Shown: piece after piece, positions 8,093 through 13,975 of the stretch
How the letters are laid out: every line of letters begins with the position of its first letter
Position numbering within the stretch: position 1 is the stretch's first letter
Assembly (NCBI GenBank): GCA_021372815.1
Contig: JAJFTS010000025.1
Span: forward strand, 1-32,108
Direction of reading: 5' to 3'
DNA length: 32,108 bases
From: Deltaproteobacteria bacterium
GTDB taxonomy: Bacteria; Desulfobacterota; Syntrophia; Syntrophales; Smithellaceae
The notes under the pieces: model-generated
What the model saw: the letters and a program-made list of their open reading frames with translations, nothing else
What the model was told of the DNA's origin: nothing
Databases searched by the model: none
Program-made: the position numbers and the translations under genes

Positions 8093-8121
8093 ATAATATC
8101 AATAATATAATGGATATTCAA
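8093..8121 (-). promoter_or_regulatory. Promoter of the [NiFe]-hydrogenase operon
   Basis: Reading leftward: TTGAAT (8121-8116), a 17-base spacer and TATTAT (8098-8093). It lies 130 bases before the first hydrogenase gene, and the leader contains a small GCCGT-TT-ACGGC hairpin (8046-8057). No NikR half-sites overlap it. The region 7964-8311 is otherwise the divergent promoter region shared with the nickel-uptake locus. Confidence 0.5.
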
Positions 8122-8216
8122 AAGTATTTTGTGATATTGTCATTAGCAATTTTTGATGTATTTAAAAACGTCCGTCAGCTGCAAATTCGTATTTAATTTT
8201 TTTAATCAAAAATTAC

Positions 8217-8246
8217 TTGACAGCAAAATTCAATACGTGCTACGAA
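8217..8246 (+). promoter_or_regulatory. Promoter of the barrel-nikMNQO operon
   Basis: TTGACA (8217-8222) is followed after 18 bases by TACGAA (8241-8246). The -10 is weak by itself, but it coincides with the left arm of the first NikR operator. This is the same arrangement as at the promoters at 13510 and 13885. Bound NikR would occlude RNA polymerase. Confidence 0.5.
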
Positions 8247-8263
8247 TGCATAGCTAGTAACAC
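8237..8263 (+). promoter_or_regulatory. NikR operator 1 of the nickel-uptake operon
   Basis: GTGcTAC (8237-8243), a gap of 13 bases and GTAACAC (8257-8263), one mismatch to the GTGTTAC-N13-GTAACAC form used by deltaproteobacterial NikR. It overlaps the -10 region. The next operator begins 31 bases downstream, about three helical turns, so both lie on the same face of the DNA. Confidence 0.8.
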
Positions 8264-8267
8264 TATT

Positions 8268-8294
8268 GTGCCACTATTATGATTGCAGTAACAC
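8268..8294 (+). promoter_or_regulatory. NikR operator 2 of the nickel-uptake operon
   Basis: GTGccAC (8268-8274), 13 bases, GTAACAC (8288-8294). The right arm is perfect and the left arm has two mismatches. The site ends just before the AAGGAG ribosome site (8299-8304), downstream of the presumed transcription start. It probably binds cooperatively with operator 1. Confidence 0.72.
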
Positions 8295-8311
8295 TAATAA
8301 GGAGATTCAAG

Positions 8312-9094
8312 ATGACGTGGAAATTCTTTTTAAGGGGAATACTATATTTCATATTGCTACTCGTTGCCTGCCCTTCCTGGGCGGCCCACCCGTTGATTAC
8401 CGACGACACAGGCACTCAGGGGAAAGGCAAATTTCAGATGGAATTAAACGGACAATACGATTGGGACGATGAAGATAATGAAGGAGTGTCTGTCGAGGCA
8501 TATGGATGGGAAGCCGCGGCCACGCTGTCTTACGGTATTGCAGAAAATGTCGATCTGGTTTTGAGCATGCCTTATCTCTGGGGCAAGGCGGAAGAAAACG
8601 ACGTAAAAGTATATGATGAAAACGGTATCGGCGATCTGGTACTGGAAACAAAAATGCGGATTATCGAAAAAAACGGTTTTAGCCTAGCCTTAAAACCGGG
8701 AATAATCTTCCCCACGGGTGATGATGAAAAAGGGCTGGGTGTCGGTCAAATAAGCGGCCAGATTTTTCTAATCGCTTCCCAGGAACTGGGTTCATGGGCA
8801 TTTCACACTAATCTTGGTTATATCAGAAACGAAAACGACGCCGATGAGCACAAAGATATCTGGCACGCTTCTTTGGCCGGCACTTTTGAAATCATTAAGG
8901 ATTTGACGCTGGTCGCCAATATCGGCATTGAGCGCAATCCCGACGATGCAGTAAAAGACGACCCCGCTTTTTTAATCGGCGGGATCATCTATTCCATAAC
9001 CGAAAATCTGGATGTTGATTTAGGCGTCAAATTCGGCCTGACCGAACCGGAGACGGACATTTCCGCTCTGGCCGGAGTTGCCTTCAGATTTTAG
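8312..9094 (+). CDS. NikR-controlled outer-membrane beta-barrel protein, candidate nickel channel
   Basis: This 260-residue exported protein has a signal peptide (about residues 1-24, ending PSWA). The mature chain starts PLITDDTGTQGKGKFQMELN and shows alternating strands, ending in the outer-membrane C-terminal signature AFRF. It resembles the 'transporter' barrel family related to MetA of phenol degradation (PF13557-like). The mature chain has no cysteine, as is usual for outer-membrane proteins. ATG 8312 is chosen for its AAGGAG, though the frame is open from 8279. Two NikR operators precede it and nikMN follows 46 bases later, so it is likely the outer-membrane entry route for nickel. I know of no characterised family member with that role. 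A degraded duplicate lies at 274-1047. Confidence 0.75.
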   Translation: MTWKFFLRGILYFILLLVACPSWAAHPLITDDTGTQGKGKFQMELNGQYDWDDEDNEGVSVEAYGWEAAATLSYGIAENVDLVLSMPYLWGKAEENDVKVYDENGIGDLVLETKMRIIEKNGFSLALKPGIIFPTGDDEKGLGVGQISGQIFLIASQELGSWAFHTNLGYIRNENDADEHKDIWHASLAGTFEIIKDLTLVANIGIERNPDDAVKDDPAFLIGGIIYSITENLDVDLGVKFGLTEPETDISALAGVAFRF

Positions 9095-9140
9095 AAATAA
9101 ATTTTTTAATTATTAATTCATTTCTCAAGGAGAATTTCTT

Positions 9141-10163
9141 ATGCACATGGCAGACGCTTTACTCTCACCGGCAGTGGGAGCAACGATGTGGGCAGGGTCA
9201 GCGGCGGCAATCGGATATTCATCAAAGAAGCTGAAGGAAAATTTGGATAACAAAACGATCCCTCTGATGGGGGTGATGGCCGCGTTTGTTTTCGCGGCAC
9301 AGATGATCAATTTTACCATTCCCGGTACCGGATCGAGCGGACACATCGGCGGAGGAATGCTTCTGGCCATTATTCTCGGACCCTATGCAGCTTTTCTCGC
9401 CATGGCCTCAATACTGACGGTACAGGCGCTCTTTTTCGCCGACGGCGGATTGCTCGCCCTGGGCTGTAATATCTGGAATCTGGGCATTTACCCGTGTTTT
9501 ATTATCTATCCTCTGATATATAAACCTATAGCGGGTGACGGAAGGAACGTTCAACGAATATCCATTGCAGCAATTCTGAGTGTCATCATCGCCCTGCAAC
9601 TGGGCGCTTTCTCCGTTGTTTTAGAAACTCTTTTATCCGGCAAGAGTGAATTGCCCTTCAACACTTTTGTTCTGCTTATGCAGCCGATACATCTGGCCAT
9701 CGGCCTGGTGGAAGGAATTGTCACGGCCGGAATAATAAGCTATGTCCAGAAAGTCAGGCCGGAAATTCTTCAGGCACAGCCGCTTAATACCGGAACTTCA
9801 ATCAAAAATGTCCTGGTCGCTTTTGTTATTTTAGCTGTTATCACCGGCGGAGCATTTTCGTGGTTTGCTTCAACTCATCCGGACGGTCTGGAATGGTCCA
9901 TTGAGAAAGTCACCGGTAAAGGCGAACTGGATGAAGCAACGCAGGGCATAGCTCCTGCCCTCAAAGAAATTCAGGAGAAAACAGCTTTTCTACCCGATTA
10001 TAGTTTCAAACCCACAGCCAGCGAAGAAGCACCCGCGGATGAAGCACCTGTATGGCCGGGAATTGAAGCGGGAACTTCGCTTGCCGGTATTGTCGGGGGA
10101 ACCATTGTTCTGTTGTTTACTTTATTGATTGGTTTCGGCATCCGGCTTTTCAAAAAACAATAA
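9141..10163 (+). CDS. nikMN: Nickel ECF-type transporter, fused substrate-binding membrane subunit NikMN (CbiM family)
   Basis: This 340-residue integral membrane protein is the S-component of an energy-coupling-factor metal importer. It begins MHMADALLSPAVG; in CbiM/NikM the N-terminal residues including His2 form the metal site. About seven membrane segments follow. From about residue 225 comes a NikN-like part with HPDGLEWSIEKV (PDGLE domain), an outside loop with PDYSF, and a final membrane helix. The N part is therefore fused, as in NikMN. NikR operators upstream and nikR nearby argue for nickel rather than cobalt. AAGGAG precedes ATG 9141. A remnant of a second copy lies at 1087-1230. 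Confidence 0.9.
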   Translation: MHMADALLSPAVGATMWAGSAAAIGYSSKKLKENLDNKTIPLMGVMAAFVFAAQMINFTIPGTGSSGHIGGGMLLAIILGPYAAFLAMASILTVQALFFADGGLLALGCNIWNLGIYPCFIIYPLIYKPIAGDGRNVQRISIAAILSVIIALQLGAFSVVLETLLSGKSELPFNTFVLLMQPIHLAIGLVEGIVTAGIISYVQKVRPEILQAQPLNTGTSIKNVLVAFVILAVITGGAFSWFASTHPDGLEWSIEKVTGKGELDEATQGIAPALKEIQEKTAFLPDYSFKPTASEEAPADEAPVWPGIEAGTSLAGIVGGTIVLLFTLLIGFGIRLFKKQ

Positions 10164-10181
10164 TACTTCCTTTTTTCGCAT

Positions 10182-10225
10182 ATACGCCCCGGAAAAAAAT
10201 AACTGGAGTTATTGCCGGGGCGTAT
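10182..10225 (+). other. Strong hairpin between nikMN and nikQ
   Basis: ATACGCCCCGG (10182-10192) and CCGGGGCGTAT (10215-10225) form a perfect 11-bp stem. The loop itself contains AATAAC-TGGA-GTTATT, a further 6-bp hairpin. There is no T-tract after it, so it is not a typical terminator. It may protect the nikMN message or lower nikQO expression relative to nikMN. Confidence 0.6.
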
Positions 10226-10268
10226 GATATTCAACAAAGCTATAAAAGGGGTGTTGCCGGAAGGAATC

Positions 10269-11078
10269 ATGACTTTTGATGAAAAGTATTACAATATAGG
10301 ATTCATTGATCAGTTATCCTACAAAGATACCTTTGTTCATCGTCTGGACCCCCGGGCAAAACTGATTGCCACACTGTTTTTCCTCTTCACCGTTGTCTCT
10401 TTTTCCAAATATGAAATAGCCGCTCTGTTGCCTTTCTTTCTCTACCCCATGCTTTTGATGACGATCGGCGAAATTCCGTTTATGTTTATTTTTAGAAAAG
10501 TTATCATGGTTTCACCTTTCGCGATTTTTATAGGAATTTTTAATCCCCTGCTGGATTCGGCGCAGGTTGCCGTTTTCCCGGAACTGACGATTTCAGCGGG
10601 CTGGATTTCTTTCTTATCCATCCTGATTAAGTTCACACTTACGGTCAGCACTGCGTTGTTGCTTATTGCCACAACATCCTTTCCGAACGTCTGCCATGGA
10701 CTCCGGCAACTGGGACTCCCTTCCCTGTTCGTCTCGCAACTTTCTTTTCTCTACCGTTATATTTTCGTTCTTATGGAAGAAACCATGCGCATCGTGCGCG
10801 CGAGAAACATGCGCTCCTACGGAGAACGCGGCAAAGGCATCAGAATCTTTGTACGCATTGTCGGAACACTTTTTATCAGAACGGTGGAAAGGGCGGAAAG
10901 GATTTACTTTGCGATGCTTTCCCGGGGATTTCAGGGAGATATGCCGTCCCTTAAACGTTTTCATATCGCAACCGGCGACATTGTTTTTGCCTTATCCGTT
11001 GGGGTTTTTCTTTATGTCTTCCGGCTCTATCCGGCAACGCAAATCCTGGGCCGATTTGTTCAGGGAGTATTTTCATGA
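10269..11078 (+). CDS. nikQ: Nickel ECF transporter transmembrane coupling subunit NikQ (CbiQ family)
   Basis: This 269-residue T-component couples the ATPase to NikMN. It shows the family pattern: an early HRLDPRAKLIATLFF segment, several membrane helices, and the cytoplasmic coupling helices with the Ala-Arg-Gly-like motifs RARNMRSYG and AMLSRGFQG. ATG 10269 is chosen for its GGAAGGA ribosome site; the frame extends back to 10212 through the hairpin region. The stop overlaps the nikO start by four bases (ATGA). Confidence 0.88.
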   Translation: MTFDEKYYNIGFIDQLSYKDTFVHRLDPRAKLIATLFFLFTVVSFSKYEIAALLPFFLYPMLLMTIGEIPFMFIFRKVIMVSPFAIFIGIFNPLLDSAQVAVFPELTISAGWISFLSILIKFTLTVSTALLLIATTSFPNVCHGLRQLGLPSLFVSQLSFLYRYIFVLMEETMRIVRARNMRSYGERGKGIRIFVRIVGTLFIRTVERAERIYFAMLSRGFQGDMPSLKRFHIATGDIVFALSVGVFLYVFRLYPATQILGRFVQGVFS

Positions 11079-11809
11079 GCCATCACATTGTAGAGTTTAA
11101 AAATGTTTCTTTCCGCTATCCGGACGGTACTGAAGCCCTGCGGGATATTTCCTTCCGCATCACGCACGGCGAATCTGTGGGGATCATCGGTGCCAACGGT
11201 GCCGGTAAATCCACCCTGCTCATGCACATGAACGGTTATCTCATGCCGACATCGGGAACGGTCAACATCGGCGATCTTTATCTAACCCGCCAGACACGGC
11301 AGGAAATCCGCCGGAAGGTCGGCATTGTTTTTCAAAATCCGGACGATCAATTATTCATGCCGACCGTTTTTGAAGACGTGGCATTCGGACCTCTTAATCT
11401 CGGTATGGACGAAACGGCCGTTAAGGAAAGAGTGGACTACGCGCTGAATCTGGTAAACGGGCTGGAACTGAAGAACAAACCGCCGCACCATCTTTCCAGC
11501 GGTCAGAAAAGCGCCGTCGCGATTGCTTCGGTTATCGCGGTCGAACCGGATATCCTTGCGATGGACGAACCGGCAGCCAATTTGGATCCCCGGTCAAGGC
11601 GTCTGCTTATTAATCTTCTCAAAACATTCGAGCATTCGAAAATCATCGCCTCGCACGATCTTGATCTGATTATGGATGTCTGCCACCGCTGTATCGTGAT
11701 CAAGGAAGGCATCGTCATCGCCGACGGCCCGGTTTCGGAAATACTTACCAACAAAATACTTCTCGAAGAAAATAATCTGGAACTGCCGCTGTCATTGCAA
11801 CGGAATTGA
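11075..11809 (+). CDS. nikO: Nickel ECF transporter ATP-binding subunit NikO (CbiO family)
   Basis: This 244-residue ABC ATPase powers nickel import. It shows Walker A GANGAGKST, the Q-loop FQNPDDQLF, the signature LSSGQKSAVAIA, Walker B ILAMDEPAANLDP and the H-loop ASHDL. The signature Ser-Ser-Gly-Gln is the common ECF variant. The start codon overlaps the nikQ stop, so translation is coupled. It is the last gene of the nickel-uptake operon and is followed by the inverted copy of the dispersed repeat. Confidence 0.9.
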   Translation: MSHHIVEFKNVSFRYPDGTEALRDISFRITHGESVGIIGANGAGKSTLLMHMNGYLMPTSGTVNIGDLYLTRQTRQEIRRKVGIVFQNPDDQLFMPTVFEDVAFGPLNLGMDETAVKERVDYALNLVNGLELKNKPPHHLSSGQKSAVAIASVIAVEPDILAMDEPAANLDPRSRRLLINLLKTFEHSKIIASHDLDLIMDVCHRCIVIKEGIVIADGPVSEILTNKILLEENNLELPLSLQRN

Positions 11810-11814
11810 CCCTA

Positions 11815-11936
11815 TTCCATTCTAAAAAAGCGCTATCTTTGTTGGCTTCGTCGTCGGCTTCCTCGACGTATTTTCATATACGCCTGCGGAGCCTCCTCCT
11901 AGCCGCCTCGATATCATCATTGATTTAAAATGGAAT
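11815..11936 (-). repeat. Copy 2 of the dispersed repeat, MITE-like, bounded by inverted ends
   Basis: This is the reverse-complement match of 4078-4165. It is bordered by ATTCCATTCTAAA (11815-11827) and TTAAAATGGAAT (11925-11936), which are imperfect inverted repeats of each other, giving an element of about 120 bases. It has no open frame. It begins six bases after the nikO stop. Some 150 bases of AT-rich sequence follow to the HNH gene; a short frame (VVGFTIAKNNARHEP, about 12003-12050) could be a gene scrap but was not identified. Confidence 0.62.
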
Positions 11937-12083
11937 GATAATGAGTTTTAATACGAGAATACTTTCTGGATGTTATTTTAAGTTATACCCTGTCTTTTGA
12001 GGGTCGTGGGCTTTACAATTGCGAAAAACAACGCTCGGCATGAGCCAACGCCGCAACAAATCATCGCGGAAATAGCCCCCACG

Positions 12084-12878
12084 TTATTCGGAGTCGTCTT
12101 CATGCTGTTGATGAACATTTTTTTGTTTTAGATCATCTGCCGAAATATAAATTATCTCCTCATTGCTTTGACGGATAACCCTTAAAATGACAACAGGCCA
12201 AGCCGAAGGACTTGCAACACCGCCTTCGATTCTTTGAACCTCTCTTGCACCAAAGACATAGAAACCAGCCCCTTCAAGTTCTTTTATGCTTTGAGAAAGA
12301 TCGAAAGCCATGCTGACTCTATCGCCAGGACCAAGATCAGAACCAATGTCTATCCAATCGCCAATAACTTGAAAAAACCCTCCGACAAGGTCTACTTCCT
12401 CTTGATTATGCAATTCATCGTGAGTAAAAGAAGACATACAACAGCCATGAACAATATTTAGAATTTCAGTTCCAGTCGTCAGTCGATTTAAAAAAGATGG
12501 GATGTTGCTTTTGATTCGTTTTATCTTGACCTGTTCCTGGATATTGCATTGATTAAGTTTCTCTGTTACCCAATTCTCGTGATTTGTTTTCATTTGTCTG
12601 AGAATGTCCGTCGTATAAGTCTCAGATTGATCATCTACCATCTTATGATGTATACGACATAACAGCATCAGATTTTCGTATGAATCGATCTGCCCTTGTG
12701 GATAAGTTGGATCGTGTCTTGGTCCATTAGGGCTACCCGAAACAATATGACATTCTTCGCCTACAATTGATTCATCATTATTTAACGTTGCATCAATGAC
12801 GAGATCATGTTTGCAGATAGCACACTTATTGCCGGATCGGCCCCATAATATTTTTCTATTTCTGTCCGTAATATTCAT
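12084..12878 (-). CDS. HNH endonuclease-domain protein
   Basis: This 264-residue protein has an N-terminal HNH fold: zinc-type CAIC (about residues 17-20), the active-site-like EECHIVSG, and NLMLLCRIHHKMVD with the second Cys and paired His. The C-terminal half (from about residue 130) is unrelated to anything I recognise and shows no membrane segments. The enzyme could cut DNA, as in stand-alone restriction or phage-defence nucleases, but no partner gene is present. ATG 12878 was preferred over TTG 12887; no clear ribosome site is visible. It sits alone, opposite to its neighbours, between nikO and nikR, flanked by a repeat element. It is probably an accessory insertion in the nickel region. 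Confidence 0.65.
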   Translation of the reverse strand: MNITDRNRKILWGRSGNKCAICKHDLVIDATLNNDESIVGEECHIVSGSPNGPRHDPTYPQGQIDSYENLMLLCRIHHKMVDDQSETYTTDILRQMKTNHENWVTEKLNQCNIQEQVKIKRIKSNIPSFLNRLTTGTEILNIVHGCCMSSFTHDELHNQEEVDLVGGFFQVIGDWIDIGSDLGPGDRVSMAFDLSQSIKELEGAGFYVFGAREVQRIEGGVASPSAWPVVILRVIRQSNEEIIYISADDLKQKNVHQQHEDDSE

Positions 12879-12932
12879 TGTGTCCAATCTTGTTTATATA
12901 GGAATTGGTATATACCACCTCATATAACTGGC

Positions 12933-13349
12933 CTAAGATAAGTCTGTGCCTTTCGTCGCCATCATGAATCCCGCATGCTTCACGCTCTTGATGGATTTCA
13001 ATTTCTGATAGAGTTCCTCGATCTCTTTTGATTTGCCCTTGGTCACAATAATTTCAAAACAGTTGTGGTGGTCGAGATGGATATGCTGGGTGGAAAGAAT
13101 GCAGGCGTGATAATCATGTTGAACATCCAATACTTTGTTCACCAGTTCCCTGGTGTGGTGATCGTAAACCAGCGTTATCGCTCCGGTTACCTCTTTGTTC
13201 TCCGTCCATTCCTTTTTGACCAGTTCATCGCGGATCATATCGCGCAGGGCTTCGGAACGGTTGGTGTACTTTTTTTTTCTGATCAAACGGTCGAATTTGA
13301 TCAGCAAATCTTCTTCCAACGAAACACCGAATCTTATAAGTTTGGACAT
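12933..13349 (-). CDS. nikR: Nickel-responsive regulator NikR
   Basis: This 138-residue protein has an N-terminal ribbon-helix-helix DNA-binding domain (residues 1-45, SKLIRFGVSLEEDLL...RSEALRDMIR) and a C-terminal ACT-like nickel domain. The four E. coli ligands are all present with a uniform shift of two: His78, His89, His91 and Cys97, in VQHDYH and QHIHLDHHNC. It should bind DNA as a Ni-loaded tetramer and repress. ATG 13349 is preceded by GGAGGTGAT. Its own promoter (13384-13411) is more than 110 bases from the operator at 13529, so autoregulation by that site is doubtful. Predicted targets in this window are the nickel-uptake operon, the small RHH gene and the [FeFe]-hydrogenase operon. 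Confidence 0.95.
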   Translation of the reverse strand: MSKLIRFGVSLEEDLLIKFDRLIRKKKYTNRSEALRDMIRDELVKKEWTENKEVTGAITLVYDHHTRELVNKVLDVQHDYHACILSTQHIHLDHHNCFEIIVTKGKSKEIEELYQKLKSIKSVKHAGFMMATKGTDLS

Positions 13350-13383
13350 GGTTATCACCTCCATAAATTTTAAGAGTTTCAAA

Positions 13384-13411
13384 TTTATAAAAATAATTAT
13401 CAAAAGGTCAA
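13384..13411 (-). promoter_or_regulatory. nikR promoter
   Basis: Minus-strand TTGACC (13411-13406), 16 bases, TATAAA (13389-13384). The predicted transcript starts about 28 bases before the nikR ATG. No NikR half-site overlaps it, which suggests constitutive nikR expression. Confidence 0.5.
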
Positions 13412-13528
13412 GACATTTCTCTCTGTTATTTCGAGATATTGAACATCACATGAAATATTTAACAAATCGTGGCTCATACCGATATCCGTCTTGATATTTA
13501 AATATTTAGTTGACAGAGCCAAATATAT

Positions 13529-13555
13529 GTGTTACATTATTTACAATAGTAACAC
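13529..13555 (+). promoter_or_regulatory. NikR operator over the promoter of the small RHH gene
   Basis: Perfect GTGTTAC (13529-13535), 13 bases, perfect GTAACAC (13549-13555). The promoter is TTGACA (13510-13515), 17 bases, TACATT (13533-13538), so the left operator arm covers the -10. This is one of two perfect matches in the window. The first gene downstream is the RHH gene at 13591. Confidence 0.87.
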
Positions 13556-13590
13556 GATTCATATGATGTTTTCACTTTTTGAGGCAAGCC

Positions 13591-13824
13591 GTGATAAAGA
13601 CAAAAAGGGCATACGGGTTAGGTAGTTCAACTTTAAGCATTGTCATACCGACCGAACTGTTACTGGAGCTGAATCATTTGGCAAGCATCAGCGGCACCAG
13701 CAGAAACAAACTTATAAAAAATGCCGTAGAAGATTTATTAAACAGGGAAAGAAGAAGCAAGACCAAATTAGATAAAGAATTTATCATTCATGAACAAATA
13801 CTAAATGCGCATCCCGATCAATAA
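13591..13824 (+). CDS. Small ribbon-helix-helix protein under NikR control
   Basis: This 77-residue protein has a ribbon (STLSIVIP, about residues 13-20) and two helices (TELLLELNHLASISG, SRNKLIKNAVEDLLNRE) typical of CopG/Arc-type DNA-binding folds. A charged tail follows. It lacks any nickel domain. GTG 13591 was chosen because GAGG lies seven bases upstream; TTG 13579 in the same frame is the alternative. It has its own NikR-overlapped promoter and is separated from hydA by a second NikR operator. It could be an antitoxin-like or stand-alone repressor acting on hydrogenase or other genes. No toxin gene is adjacent. Function unknown. Confidence 0.7.
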   Translation: MIKTKRAYGLGSSTLSIVIPTELLLELNHLASISGTSRNKLIKNAVEDLLNRERRSKTKLDKEFIIHEQILNAHPDQ

Positions 13825-13903
13825 TAATCAATATAATCCTATCGAGTATTTTGTCATTACTTAGAATTAAGCATTATGTTTATCTTGACATAATTGAAAT
13901 ATT

Positions 13904-13930
13904 GTGTTACATATTTTTTATTAGTAACAC
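13904..13930 (+). promoter_or_regulatory. NikR operator over the hydAB promoter
   Basis: Perfect GTGTTAC (13904-13910), 13 bases, perfect GTAACAC (13924-13930). TTGACA at 13885-13890 and TACATA at 13908-13913, 17 bases apart, form the promoter, again with the left arm on the -10. The distance from -35 to operator (19 bases) equals that at 13510. This places a nickel-free hydrogenase directly under nickel-dependent repression. Confidence 0.87.
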
Positions 13931-13975
13931 TATTAATCACTATCAGGTAAAAATAATTGATGCGGAGGATGAATA

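Noticed and set aside
11075-11809. Cobalt rather than nickel transporter (CbiMQO)
   Set aside because: The NikR operators, the fused PDGLE-type N part, nikR nearby and the absence of cobalamin genes or a cobalamin riboswitch favour nickel.
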